This document shows positions 7,420 through 16,516 of a stretch of DNA of 64,000 bases, piece after piece. The number at the start of each line of letters is the position of its first letter. The first letter of the stretch is position 1. Origin of the DNA: Natrinema ejinorense (GTDB lineage Archaea > Halobacteriota > Halobacteria > Halobacteriales > Natrialbaceae). Under the pieces are notes generated by a model. The model saw nothing but the letters and a program-made list of their open reading frames with translations, made no database searches and had not been told where the DNA came from. The DNA is taken from NCBI RefSeq assembly GCF_002494345.1, contig NZ_NXNI01000001.1, forward strand, positions 682,001-746,000. Reading direction: 5' to 3'. The position numbers and the translations under genes were made by a program.

Positions 7420-8727
7420 CTCGTCGTAGGGCCAGTCGCCGGTAACCCGCATCCCTTCGGCGAGATCCTGGGACTCGAGATCGGCCGCGATCGCCTCGGG
7501 ATCCCTGTGGTCGACCGTCAGTTCCGTCCGAGCGAGCGCGACGACGTACTCGGTCAGGAGGATGGCCTGCTCGCGCAGCGTTCGGGGCTCGAGTTTCTCG
7601 ATCGTATCGGCGAAGGTGTGTCCCCACCCCCGTCCCGGACCGTCGGCGATCGACTTGACGTGACAGCCGGGGACGCCCCACTGGACGAACGACCAGTGGT
7701 CGCTGTGGGGCCCGACCTTCGGGACCGTCCCGATCGGGTGATCGTACCGGTCCGCGATCTCGTTGGCGACGTCTCGGAGTTCGTCGAAGCCGTGCGTGAT
7801 GATCGAGAGCGTCCGATCGCGGACGACGCCGTCGTTGTTGACGACCGCCGTGATCGCGTCGTGGTCGGCGTCCTCCGCGTAGCGCGTGGATCCGATCAGA
7901 CCGACCTCCTCGGCCCCGAAGGCGACGAACTCGACGCGAGTCTCGAGGTCGTCCTCGCGCGTTGCGAGGGCGTTCGCGATCTCGATCAGCATGGCGGTGC
8001 CGGCGCCGTTGTCCATCGCGCCCTCGGCGATATCGTGGGCGTCGACGTGACTCGTCACGAGGACGCGCTCGTCGGTGTCGGGACCGAGTTCGGCGTGGAC
8101 GTTCTGACTTTCCGCAGGGTGAATCGCCGCGTCGACGGAGACCGTGATCGACTCGCCGTCGAACCGTCTGGCGAGTCGTGCGCCGACCTCGCTCGAGACG
8201 CCGACGGCCGGAATCGGGCCGATCGGCTCTTCCTTCCAGCCCACGCTGCCGGTCGGGGGGAGGCATCCCTCCACGTGGTTTCGGTAGACGAACCCTGCTG
8301 CCCCGTTCTCGATGGCGTAGTGGTATTTCTCCCGGCGGTGGAGGTACCGGTCGTAGTAGTCGGGAACGTCACTGCGGACCATGACGATCGCGTCCTCGAC
8401 GTCGGTGTCGTCGAAATCCTCGGGCAGGCCGTAGCCGAGATCGACCAACGGGGCGACGACGCGGTCGTCGGGGCTGCGCGGAAGGGCGATACAGTCCTGA
8501 CTGGTGTCGCCGGCCAGAATCGCGCTCTCGCCTCGCGTCCAGCCCTGTATCTCGAAGGGCTCGAGGCGGGCGTTTCGCGCGCCAGCGTCGGCCAAGGCGT
8601 CCCGGGTCAGTTCGGCGGCTTCCCGTTCGCCCTCGCTGCCGGCCATCCGGTTGCCGATATCGACGAGCCCCTCGAGGTGAGTCCAGCCACGGTCGCTCTC
8701 GAAGACGGTTCCGATCCAGTCGGTCAT
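7417..8727 (-). CDS. M28 family zinc metallopeptidase (aminopeptidase)
   Basis: This 436-residue protein has a PA-like insert (about 80-200) followed by the M28 di-zinc peptidase core. Probable metal and catalytic residues are H227 and D229 in VTSHVDAHDIAEG, D239 in AMDNGAG, E273/E274 in AFGAEEVGL, D299 in VVNNDGV, and a C-terminal His in GRGWGHTFADT. There is no signal peptide, so it is probably cytoplasmic and involved in peptide turnover. ATG 8727 matches the start of the conserved region; longer in-frame extensions look non-coding. The TGA stop overlaps the end of repeat copy B. It is divergent from the polyprenyl synthase gene. Confidence 0.9.
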   Translation of the reverse strand: MTDWIGTVFESDRGWTHLEGLVDIGNRMAGSEGEREAAELTRDALADAGARNARLEPFEIQGWTRGESAILAGDTSQDCIALPRSPDDRVVAPLVDLGYGLPEDFDDTDVEDAIVMVRSDVPDYYDRYLHRREKYHYAIENGAAGFVYRNHVEGCLPPTGSVGWKEEPIGPIPAVGVSSEVGARLARRFDGESITVSVDAAIHPAESQNVHAELGPDTDERVLVTSHVDAHDIAEGAMDNGAGTAMLIEIANALATREDDLETRVEFVAFGAEEVGLIGSTRYAEDADHDAITAVVNNDGVVRDRTLSIITHGFDELRDVANEIADRYDHPIGTVPKVGPHSDHWSFVQWGVPGCHVKSIADGPGRGWGHTFADTIEKLEPRTLREQAILLTEYVVALARTELTVDHRDPEAIAADLESQDLAEGMRVTGDWPYDE

Positions 8728-8864
8728 AGTTCGACCGTGGAGCGGCGGCCGGGTAATTGTACCGCCCGATCGCGGTCGCTGAGCGGAAACTGAAATTATG
8801 TTGTAAAGTGTTGTTGACACGCCGACTACGAATCTTTTTTACGCCGCTCCATCTCGGAGTCGAT

Positions 8865-9929
8865 ATGCGGGAGACGCTTGCCGACTGGCGGCCGGCCATC
8901 GACGAGGCGATCGCCGATCTGGTCCCACGCGAAATCGACGCCGACTATCTCGAGTCGTTTTTTGGATCCCCGACCTACGAGTACGATCCGACCGGCATCC
9001 AACGCGCGTTAGCGACGCCGCTGTGGGACCTGCTCGACCGGGGTGGGAAACGATGGCGCGCAGTGCTCTTTCTCGTCCTCGTCGAGGGATTCGGCGAGGA
9101 CCCGGCCGAGTACTTGCCCTACGCTTGCATCCCGGAGATCCTGCACAACGGGACGATCATCGTCGACGACGTCGAGGACGGGGCCACGATTCGGCGCGGC
9201 GAGCCGGCGCTCCACCGGATTTACGGCCGCGATATCGCGCTCAACGCCGGCAACGCGATGTATTTCCTGCCGCTGAAGATCCTCACGCGGGATCCGGCCG
9301 ACCTCCCGGCCGAGCGGCGGCTAGCCGCCTACGAAATGCTCATGCACGAACTCAACCGGACACATCTCGGCCAGGGGATGGACATCTGCTGGCACAACGA
9401 AACCGAGGTCCGGATCGGCACCGACGAGTACCTCGAGATGTGTGCGTGCAAGACCGGGTGCCTGGGTCGGATCGTCGCCCGTCTCGCTGCGATCATCACC
9501 GACCAACCCCCCGAGGTCGAGGAGGCCGTCGCCACGTACGCGGAACTGACCGCGATCGCGTTTCAGATCGGCGACGACATCTTGGACGTCGAGCACTCGC
9601 TGGGTCGAGCCGGCGAGTTCGGCAAGGCGTTTGGCAACGACATCCGCGAGGGGAAAACGACCCTCCTGGTCATCCACGCGATACAGGAGAGCGAGCCTGA
9701 CCGCGCCAGCCGGCTCGAGGAAATCCTCGCGAGCGAGGACAACACCGACGACGAGATCCGCGAGGCCCTGTCGATACTCGAGGCGGCCGGTAGCATCGAG
9801 TATGCGCGCGAACGTGCGCTCACGCTGTCCGCACGGGCCCGCGAGGCGATCGACGGGCTGGCCTTCGACCCGGAGACGACCCGCAAATTAAACGAGTTCA
9901 CGGAGTTCGTCATCGAGCGCGATACGTAG
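8865..9929 (+). CDS. Polyprenyl (isoprenyl) diphosphate synthase
   Basis: This 354-residue all-helical trans-prenyltransferase condenses isopentenyl diphosphate with allylic diphosphates. The first aspartate-rich motif, DDVED, is at 101-105 (NGTIIVDDVEDGATIRRGEP). The second, DDILD, is at 237-241 (FQIGDDILDVEHS). Product length cannot be set reliably from sequence. No bulky residue is obvious just before the first motif, so a geranylgeranyl or longer product is possible. The ATG at 8865 follows a TATA-like CTTTTTTA at about 8834-8841, the distance expected for a leaderless haloarchaeal mRNA. Confidence 0.9.
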   Translation: MRETLADWRPAIDEAIADLVPREIDADYLESFFGSPTYEYDPTGIQRALATPLWDLLDRGGKRWRAVLFLVLVEGFGEDPAEYLPYACIPEILHNGTIIVDDVEDGATIRRGEPALHRIYGRDIALNAGNAMYFLPLKILTRDPADLPAERRLAAYEMLMHELNRTHLGQGMDICWHNETEVRIGTDEYLEMCACKTGCLGRIVARLAAIITDQPPEVEEAVATYAELTAIAFQIGDDILDVEHSLGRAGEFGKAFGNDIREGKTTLLVIHAIQESEPDRASRLEEILASEDNTDDEIREALSILEAAGSIEYARERALTLSARAREAIDGLAFDPETTRKLNEFTEFVIERDT

Positions 9930-10004
9930 CGGATCGAACGCCACTGGGATCGAAAACGACGACTGTCTCCGGTGGCCCGCAGTCGCCGCGACCGGGGGCT
10001 GTGG

Positions 10005-11036
10005 TCACCCCAGATCCTCGTCCCGCTGGGACTTCCGGAGGATGAACGGCCCCATCGCGAGCGTTCGCTTCGCGACGGTCACGACCCGGAGGACGTAGAC
10101 GGTGAAGACGACGAACGGCGTGATACCGACGATGAACCCCGTGCTCGTCACCCAGACGAGGTTGTCGACGCCAAGCGTCGTGCCGGGAAACGTGCTGGCA
10201 TCGACGTACATCAGCATGATTCCCGTCAACAAGAGGGCAGGTATCGACGCGTACAGCAACGCCCGTGAGAGATTGATCAGTTCCCACTGGAAGTACAGCG
10301 TCTTGAAGTGCTCCCGAGCGGGGCCGAAGAGCTTCAGGAGCGAAATCATCTCGTCGATCTCTTCGTCGGCGTCGGCCGACAGTTCGTCGTCGTGATCGGC
10401 ACGGAGCTTGCGAGCGTCGTAGATCTTTCGGGAGTAGTTGAATTTGAGCGCGTTCCAGATCACCTCGAACGTGCCGAACTGGGCGCCTTCGAGGTCTTTC
10501 TTGACGCTCCGAGCGTTTTCGGTGATGTCGTCGACGTAGCTGTCGACTTTCCCCTGGAGGTCGTCGCTGTGGCCGGGCTCGGCCGCTATCGCCGACTCGA
10601 ATTCGTTCGCTTCCTCCTGGATGCCGTCGACGAGTTCGTAGAGGAAGGCGGCGGGTTCGGGCGGCGTCACGTCCTCCTCGAGTTTCCCTTCCAGATCCTG
10701 GCGAAACTCCATCGCCGCTTCCATCCGTTCGCGCTGGTCGCCGACCGCGCCGAGTTCCTGGGAGAGCACCAGCTGGTTGATCGTGACGACGATCGACGTT
10801 CCCGTGATGACCGCGCCGATAAAGGCCGAGAAGATCCAGAAGGTCCCGTTGTTCGACGCGACGATCACGCGAAGCGGGGTGAGCCCGACCTGACTGAGGC
10901 CGACGAGAACGACGAACACGACGACGAGTACGATCCCCGTCAACGCCCAGCGGTTTATCCGAAGCAGGAGATACAGCCGCGGGCCGGCAAGCCGTCCGCC
11001 CCGGTTCTCGTCGGCGTCCGAATCCGAGATATCCAT
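10005..11036 (-). CDS. Four-helix haloarchaeal membrane protein, paralog 1
   Basis: I do not recognise a named family for this 343-residue protein. Two membrane helices lie near residues 28-52 and 65-90. A long soluble helical region (about 95-235) follows, then two further helices near 245-268 and 285-310, and a basic amphipathic tail. Shared signatures with its two neighbours are NQLVLSQELGAVGDQRERM after helix 2, TPPEPAAFLYELV, GPAREHFKTLYFQWELI before helix 3, and RVVTVAKRTLAMGPF after helix 4. The plan of paired helices around a cytosolic helical domain suggests a channel or sensor, but this is only inference. It is divergent from paralog 2 with 147 bases between. Confidence 0.8.
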   Translation of the reverse strand: MDISDSDADENRGGRLAGPRLYLLLRINRWALTGIVLVVVFVVLVGLSQVGLTPLRVIVASNNGTFWIFSAFIGAVITGTSIVVTINQLVLSQELGAVGDQRERMEAAMEFRQDLEGKLEEDVTPPEPAAFLYELVDGIQEEANEFESAIAAEPGHSDDLQGKVDSYVDDITENARSVKKDLEGAQFGTFEVIWNALKFNYSRKIYDARKLRADHDDELSADADEEIDEMISLLKLFGPAREHFKTLYFQWELINLSRALLYASIPALLLTGIMLMYVDASTFPGTTLGVDNLVWVTSTGFIVGITPFVVFTVYVLRVVTVAKRTLAMGPFILRKSQRDEDLG

Positions 11037-11183
11037 TCGGCGATCCGAACCGACCACGACGGTGGACAAAAGCGTCGGGCCGGGAGACGACGGGTCGGTA
11101 ACGGTCCGGTCTCGAACGGTGCCCGCGTCCGGTCTCGTGCGAACGACGGAAACGTTTGTCCGAGCGCTCGTGATAGCAGCGGT

Positions 11184-12236
11184 ATGAGCGACCGTAGTGG
11201 GTCTGCGAGCGACGAGACGGCCAATACGATGGCGGATCGCGTTCACGGTGGTCGTCCAGTGCTGTGGTTTCTCGTCAAGGGGAACCGAATTCTCGTCGCC
11301 GGCACGATGCTCGTCGTCGCCTACGTCGTCCTCATCGGCCTCGGCCAGTTCGGCCCCGGTTCGATCGCGAAGCTGTTCGAACCCGACCCGGTCTTCGCAC
11401 TGTTTACGCCGATCATCATCGGGATCATCATCGGCGTCAGTCTCGTGTTGACGTTCAATCAGCTCGTACTCTCCGCAGAACTCGGTCCGATCGGCGACCA
11501 GCGCGAACGGATGACCGACGCGCTCGACTTTCGCCGGGACGCCGAAGCTGCCATCGACCGAAACACGAGCCCGCCGGAGCCCTCCATCTTTCTCCGGGGC
11601 CTCGTCGAATCGACCGAGGAACGGGGGCGGGCCCTCCTCGAGTTGCTCGAGTCCGACCCGGAGATCGAGGAGCGCGCTCGCGAGGACGTCCGCGAGTACG
11701 CCGCGGGTCTCGTGGCGGACGCCGAACGCGTCGCGGCCGACCTCGAGGGCCAGCAGTTCGGCCGGTTCGAGGTCGTCCAGGCCGCCCTCGAGTACAACTA
11801 CTCGTGGAAGATCTACACCGGTCGCCGCGTGCGAAACCGACACGACGAGACGCTGCCGGCGGCCGTCCTCGAGCGACTCGAGGAACTGATCGGGATCCTC
11901 GAGTTCTTCGGACCGGCCCGCGAGCACTTCAAGACGTTGTACTTCCGGTGGGAAATCATCACCATCTCGCGGGCGCTGGCGTATATCGCGTTGCCCGCGC
12001 TCTCGGTCGCTGCGTACATGATCCTGATCTTCGAGACCGGCGATGTCGCCGGGACGACCGCGGGGTTCGACCACGGGCTGTTGGTCGTCGGCCTCGGCTT
12101 CGCAGTCGGTGTCACGCCCTTCGCGATCTTCCTGTCGTACATCCTTCGTATCGTGACCGTCGCGAAGTGGACGCTCGCGATCGGGCCGTTCGTCCTCCGG
12201 GAGACCGACCGCGGGGCCGACGTCGAGTGGGAGTAA
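11184..12236 (+). CDS. Four-helix haloarchaeal membrane protein, paralog 2
   Basis: This 350-residue paralog of the flanking proteins carries NQLVLSAELGPIGDQRERM, SPPEPSIFLRGLV, EGQQFGRFEVV, GPAREHFKTLYFRWEII and RIVTVAKWTLAIGPFVLRE at the same relative positions. Four membrane helices are predicted by eye. It is closer to paralog 1 than to paralog 3. ATG 11184 is used; a second Met at 11229 is possible. The TAA stop (12234-12236) directly abuts the TAG of the convergent paralog 3 gene, with no base between, so transcription of one must run into the other. Confidence 0.8.
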   Translation: MSDRSGSASDETANTMADRVHGGRPVLWFLVKGNRILVAGTMLVVAYVVLIGLGQFGPGSIAKLFEPDPVFALFTPIIIGIIIGVSLVLTFNQLVLSAELGPIGDQRERMTDALDFRRDAEAAIDRNTSPPEPSIFLRGLVESTEERGRALLELLESDPEIEERAREDVREYAAGLVADAERVAADLEGQQFGRFEVVQAALEYNYSWKIYTGRRVRNRHDETLPAAVLERLEELIGILEFFGPAREHFKTLYFRWEIITISRALAYIALPALSVAAYMILIFETGDVAGTTAGFDHGLLVVGLGFAVGVTPFAIFLSYILRIVTVAKWTLAIGPFVLRETDRGADVEWE

Positions 12237-13286
12237 CTACCCGTCTTCCCCATAGGTCACGTCGAACGGCCCTTCGTCGGGTTCTTTCTGGTGCACCATC
12301 GGGCCGACCGACGCGGTTCGGCGCGTAACGGTCGCGGTTCGAAGGATGTAGGAGACGAGGAGCGCAAAGGGTGTGAGGACGACCACGATCAGGACGCTCA
12401 CGACGTAGGGCAGCACGGCAGCGCTGACGCTCGCTCCAGTGACGTCGGCGTACAGGAGGCCGACGAGGATCGCCGACAGGATCGACGGCACGCCACAGTA
12501 GATCGTCAACTGCGAGAATCGGGTGAGCTCCCGCTGCAGGTAGGTCGTCTTGAACTGCTCTCGAGCCACGCTGAACAGTTTCAGGGAGTCGACCAGTTCG
12601 TCGAGCCGTTCGGTAGCGGTCGGAGACAGCGCGTCGGCGTCCTCGCCGCGGAGATGCGTGCCGACGTACAAGTGCCAGGACTCGTCGTACGTGATCGCCG
12701 CCGAAACGGCGGTAAACGTGTCGAAATCGGATTGCTCGATTCGGTCCTCGATCCGATCCGTTCGCTCTTGGACGCCGTTCGTGTACCGAACGACCGTTTC
12801 GCGGACCTCCTCGTCGTGATCCGCAACGGCGTCGGCGAGCGCGGCGGCGTCGTGATGGATCGACTCGACGATCAGCTCGAGTACTCGCGTCGGCGACGCC
12901 GGGCTCGCGGGAACGGCGGCGGCGTCGGCCACGTCCTGGCGGAATTCGATGACTTCCTCGAGTTGATCGCGAGCCTTGCCGGCCGCAGCGAACTCCTGGG
13001 AGAGAATGAGCTGGTTGACCGAGACGACGAGCGTCACGAGCGAAAACGTCCCCGCGATCATGCCGCTTGCTACCCGCGTTACGGAGTTCGGGTTGGCGAA
13101 GTTGATGACGCCGAGTTCGTAGAGTCCGATCACCAGCACCAAAACGAGGCCCGAGAGGGCCCCGGCGACACCTAACCGATTCCCTTTGACCAGCACCCAC
13201 TCATGGAACCGCGTCAGCAACCCGACCTGGCCGCCGATATCGGCACCGTAGGACTCGAGCGTCTCGTCGCTCTCGGAGGTCCCCAT
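12237..13286 (-). CDS. Four-helix haloarchaeal membrane protein, paralog 3
   Basis: This 349-residue protein is the most divergent of the three paralogs. It keeps LVKGNRLGVAGAL at helix 1, SVNQLILSQEFAAAGKARDQ after helix 2, FSVAREQFKTTYLQREL before helix 3 and RTATVTRRTASVGPMVHQ at the end, where the other two have GPAREHFKTLYF and MGPF. The soluble middle (about 100-240) is acidic and helical. Function is unknown. ATG 13286 is preferred over an upstream in-frame start at 13340, which would add 18 residues. Confidence 0.78.
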   Translation of the reverse strand: MGTSESDETLESYGADIGGQVGLLTRFHEWVLVKGNRLGVAGALSGLVLVLVIGLYELGVINFANPNSVTRVASGMIAGTFSLVTLVVSVNQLILSQEFAAAGKARDQLEEVIEFRQDVADAAAVPASPASPTRVLELIVESIHHDAAALADAVADHDEEVRETVVRYTNGVQERTDRIEDRIEQSDFDTFTAVSAAITYDESWHLYVGTHLRGEDADALSPTATERLDELVDSLKLFSVAREQFKTTYLQRELTRFSQLTIYCGVPSILSAILVGLLYADVTGASVSAAVLPYVVSVLIVVVLTPFALLVSYILRTATVTRRTASVGPMVHQKEPDEGPFDVTYGEDG

Positions 13287-13513
13287 GGTGAGAGCATCAA
13301 TGGAACCGACAATAAGGGCCTGCGTTGCACAGTTCGCCACGATTCGAACCGGTGGCAGATGCGAGGGCTACCGCGTGGCTCGTCCCGGAACGACCGAGAC
13401 GTCGCCCGGAAACGAGAACTGCCGCTTCAAGGCCTACACTGAAATGGATCGGCGGTGTCGGTCCGGTGTATGCTCGGTGAGGGAACCAACTCGCGGACGA
13501 TCGGTCGCCGGCC

Positions 13514-14023
13514 ATGACCCGTTCGGAACCGACGAGCCGACGGCGAGTGCTCGCGTCGGTGGGGTCGGGGATCGCAGCCGCGGCCGCCGGCTGTCTCGGC
13601 GGGGGCGGGCTCGACGGCCAGCCGGCCTACGAGGACGGAAACGTCGGCGACGTAAACGCCAGCAACGTCTCCAGCCGGTCGGCGACCCAGCTCTCGGCCG
13701 CCTCGGCACTCGCCCAGCAGGAACCCACTAACTCGGTGACGCCTCTAGATCCGCTCGAGTTGGTCGAACACGAGTTCGTCGTCGAAGACGGCTACCTCGG
13801 CTCGACGGTACAGGGGATCGTCGCGAATACCGGCCGGAATCGGATCCAGACCGTCGAAGTACGGACCCGTATCTACAACCGTTCGGGGAACGTGCTCGGC
13901 CGCTATTTCGCCAGTACCGGCGACCTCGATGGGGGGTCGTCGTGGGAGTTCCAGGTCGTCGTCCTCGAGGCCCCATCGGACGTTGCCGACTACGATATCA
14001 CCGTTCTGGGAACCCCGTCGTGA
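13514..14023 (+). CDS. Tat-exported lipoprotein with FxLYD-like domain
   Basis: This 169-residue protein starts with a twin-arginine-type signal (TSRRRVLASVGSG) and a lipobox AAAAAGC, with the cysteine near residue 28. It is probably lipid-anchored outside the membrane. A Gly/Asn/Ser/Gln linker (about 30-80) is followed by a beta-rich domain with EFVVEDGYLGSTVQGIVANTG and VRTRIYNRSGNVLG, the pattern of FxLYD domains in haloarchaeal lipoproteins. That domain is thought to be a small immunoglobulin-like fold of unknown ligand. No partner is obvious next to it. Confidence 0.82.
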   Translation: MTRSEPTSRRRVLASVGSGIAAAAAGCLGGGGLDGQPAYEDGNVGDVNASNVSSRSATQLSAASALAQQEPTNSVTPLDPLELVEHEFVVEDGYLGSTVQGIVANTGRNRIQTVEVRTRIYNRSGNVLGRYFASTGDLDGGSSWEFQVVVLEAPSDVADYDITVLGTPS

Positions 14024-14356
14024 GTGTCGCGATTCGGTCGCCGGTTCGCGTCTCTGTACGTCGGAGGCTCGACTCCCAGACGATGTCGCGATCACGTCGA
14101 CCTCGATCCCATCTCGAGGACGTTTTTCACCGCCGTTAGCGCCACGGCGTGCCCGATACCGCGATTGGCTGTTCAGGTGATAGAACCTCACGTATATCCG
14201 TATTCGCGCCGAACGGTGGAGTAATATGGAGGGTTTCAGTTCGAGATCGGCAGCGAGCCGAGCGGCGGTGGGAACATCGTCGGCTCCGTCCCCGCCGATC
14301 GACGGGTTCGATCGCGCTGGCCACCACCTCAAACGCGGCGGCGAAACCACCACCCG
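14024..14356 (+). other. 333-base leader region upstream of the response-regulator pair
   Basis: No long gene fits here. A TATA-like GTATAT at 14192-14197 lies about 31 bases before an ATG at 14226, which opens a 44-codon frame running into the next gene (listed separately). The rest shows no clear feature. Confidence 0.5.
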
Positions 14357-14360
14357 ATGA
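14226..14360 (+). CDS. Possible 44-residue leader peptide overlapping the response-regulator gene
   Basis: A short frame starts at ATG 14226, about 31 bases after the TATA-like GTATAT (14192-14197). It ends at TGA 14358-14360, sharing ATGA with the ATG of the response-regulator gene at 14357. The peptide is rich in Ser, Ala, Gly and Arg and has no recognisable fold. Position and overlap suggest it could be a leaderless upstream frame coupled to the regulator. ATGA overlaps also arise by chance, so translation is uncertain. Confidence 0.3.
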   Translation: MEGFSSRSAASRAAVGTSSAPSPPIDGFDRAGHHLKRGGETTTR

Positions 14361-14821
14361 GAGACTCAGACACCGCCGGCGCAGAACCGGTCCGCATCCT
14401 GCTCGTCGAGGACAACCCTGGTGACGTCCGTCTTACCGAGGAAGCGTTCAAACAAGGTCGAATCGAGAACGACATGTACGTCGTCTCGGACGGCAACGAA
14501 GCGCTGGATTTCCTCACCCAGCGTGGCGAGTACGCCGACATGCCACAGCCGGATCTCGTTTTGCTGGATCTCAACCTGCCGGGGAAGGACGGCGAGGAGG
14601 TTCTCGAGGAGCTGAAGGCCGATCCGGCGCTTCGATCGATTCCAATAATCATCCTGACGAGTTCGCAGGCGGAGGAGGATATCGCCACGTCCTACGAACT
14701 TCACGCGAACGCGTATCTCACGAAGCCGGTCGATCCCGATGAGTTCATCGAAACCGTCCGGGCCTTCGAGAAGTTCTGGTTCTCGGTCGTCCGACTCCCG
14801 CCGGGGGTCGATAGCCAATGA
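14357..14821 (+). CDS. Single-domain response regulator (CheY/Rcp-like)
   Basis: This 154-residue receiver domain has the acidic pocket VEDNPGD (18-24), the phosphoacceptor D71 in LVLLDLNLPG, a Thr/Ser in ILTSSQAEED and the conserved Lys in AYLTKPVDP. No output domain is attached. The longer loop between beta-1 and the acceptor resembles the cyanobacterial phytochrome regulator Rcp1, a subgroup frequent in haloarchaea. It overlaps the next gene by ATGA (14818-14821), so the two are translationally coupled and probably act in one signalling pathway. The partner kinase is not beside it. Confidence 0.9.
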   Translation: MRDSDTAGAEPVRILLVEDNPGDVRLTEEAFKQGRIENDMYVVSDGNEALDFLTQRGEYADMPQPDLVLLDLNLPGKDGEEVLEELKADPALRSIPIIILTSSQAEEDIATSYELHANAYLTKPVDPDEFIETVRAFEKFWFSVVRLPPGVDSQ

Positions 14822-16509
14822 GCGAGACGGATGCCCGTATCGGCAGCGAGCACAGCCAAACAGCGACCGATACACTCCACATTCTTCTCATCGAGGACAA
14901 CCCCGGCGATGCCCGCCTGATTCAGGAGATGCTGCGAGATTCCGAGGAACTCGCCCAGCGCGTCAGCCAGGGGACGGCCCCGGGTCCGACGCCCGAAATC
15001 AGCCGTGAGAGCCGCCTCGAGGACGGGATCGAGGCGGTCCGCTCCGAGCCGACGGACATCGTTTTGCTCGACCTGAACCTCCCCGATAGCGAAGGGGTCC
15101 AGACCCTCGAGACGGTCCACGAGGAGGCCGAAGAGACGCCGATCGTGGTCCTGACTGGCGTCCGCGATCAGCAGGTCGGCGTCGAAGCGATCCAGCGCGG
15201 TGCACAGGACTTCCTCGTCAAAGACGAGGTGACGAGCGAACTGCTCGTCCGGACGATCCATCACGCGATCGAACGCGCCCGCCAGCAACGCGAGCGTCGC
15301 CAGCAGCGCGATCACCTCGAGTCGCTCAACCGACTCAACCGGATCGTCCACGACATCACCCACGCGGTGATCACGACCGAGACGCGAGCGGAACTCGAAC
15401 AGCAAGTCTGCGATCGCCTCGCCGAGTCGGACGCCTACCGGTTCGCGTGGATCGGCGGCGTCAAACCGGGCAGCGACCGCGTCGTCCCGAAGGCAGCGGC
15501 CGGCGTCGAGGACGGCTATCTCGACGAGATCGAGATCACCGCCAACGAGGACGAGCAGACCGGCCAGGGGCCAGCGGGGGTGGCGGTCCGAACCGGCCAA
15601 GTGAGGGTCACCAACGACACCGAGAGCGACCCCGATTTCAAACCGTGGCGCGAGGCTGCCTACTCCCGGGGCTACCGGTCGTCAGCAGCGATCCCGATCG
15701 TCCACGAGGATCTCGTCTACGGCGTCTTGAACGTCTACTCCTCGTCGCCACGCGCGTTCGAGGGGCCGGAAGCCGGCGTCCTCGATCGGATCGGCGACAT
15801 CGTCGCCCACGCGATCACGGCGATCGAACGCAAGGACGCGCTGGTCAGCGACGCCGTCGTCGAACTCGAGTTTCGCATCGGGGCGATGGCCGAGGAACTG
15901 GTCGAACTCTCGGCGGCGGAATCGTGTACGATCGAGTTCGAGCAGTTGGTCAGCGGTGACGAGGCCTTGCTCGCGTACGGCTCCGCACACGGCCTCTCCA
16001 AGGAGGAGTTCACCGACGCCATCGACAGGACCGACGGGATCGAGGACGTCCGGTTCCGCTCCGTCAGGCGGGACGAACTCGAGTTCGAACTGATCGCACC
16101 CGCGGCCGTCTCGCTGTTCGAAACGATCGCCACGCACGGCGGTCGCGTCGCGTCGGCGACGATCGCCGACGGGGAGTTCCGGTTCGTCGTCGAACTCCCG
16201 CGTGGCCGGGACACGCGGCGGATGATCGAGCACATCAAGTCCCAGCGCGAGGACGTGACCTATCTCGCTCAACGCACCACCGAGCGGGGGACCCGAACCG
16301 ATACGTCGACCCCGTCCGTGCTCGAAGACGAGTTGACCGACAAACAGCGGGCGGCCCTCGAGACCGCCTACTTCGCGGGCTACTTCGATTGGCCACGCGG
16401 GAGCACGGGCGAGGAGATCGCCGAGCGGCTCGGAATCGCGCCGGCGACGTTCAACCAGCACCTTCGGACCGCCGAGCGGAAGTTCTTCGATTCGGTTTTC
16501 GGCGAGTAG
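14818..16509 (+). CDS. Receiver-GAF-bacterio-opsin activator (Bat) type transcription regulator
   Basis: This 563-residue multidomain regulator has a receiver (about 20-145, phosphoacceptor D85 in IVLLDLNLPDSEG, Lys in DFLVKDEV), a short charged coiled coil (150-175), a GAF domain (about 180-340, with GVAVRTGQV and SAAIPIVHEDLVYGVLNVYS), a Bat-type intermediate domain (about 345-490) and a C-terminal HTH_10 helix-turn-helix (about 510-560, LTDKQRAALETAYFAGYFDWPRG). HTH_10 proteins related to Bat control bacterio-opsin and other haloarchaeal genes in response to light or oxygen. Targets here are unknown. It is in an operon with the single-domain receiver. Confidence 0.9.
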   Translation: MSETDARIGSEHSQTATDTLHILLIEDNPGDARLIQEMLRDSEELAQRVSQGTAPGPTPEISRESRLEDGIEAVRSEPTDIVLLDLNLPDSEGVQTLETVHEEAEETPIVVLTGVRDQQVGVEAIQRGAQDFLVKDEVTSELLVRTIHHAIERARQQRERRQQRDHLESLNRLNRIVHDITHAVITTETRAELEQQVCDRLAESDAYRFAWIGGVKPGSDRVVPKAAAGVEDGYLDEIEITANEDEQTGQGPAGVAVRTGQVRVTNDTESDPDFKPWREAAYSRGYRSSAAIPIVHEDLVYGVLNVYSSSPRAFEGPEAGVLDRIGDIVAHAITAIERKDALVSDAVVELEFRIGAMAEELVELSAAESCTIEFEQLVSGDEALLAYGSAHGLSKEEFTDAIDRTDGIEDVRFRSVRRDELEFELIAPAAVSLFETIATHGGRVASATIADGEFRFVVELPRGRDTRRMIEHIKSQREDVTYLAQRTTERGTRTDTSTPSVLEDELTDKQRAALETAYFAGYFDWPRGSTGEEIAERLGIAPATFNQHLRTAERKFFDSVFGE

Positions 16510-16516
16510 CGGGGCC

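Noticed and set aside
10005-12074. 689-codon minus-strand frame that would extend membrane paralog 1
   Set aside because: Only the part after ATG 11036 aligns with the paralogs; the upstream part is antisense to paralog 2.
13330-13370. tRNA-like T-arm (GGTTCGAATC on the minus strand)
   Set aside because: No matching acceptor, D-arm or anticodon stem could be folded around it.
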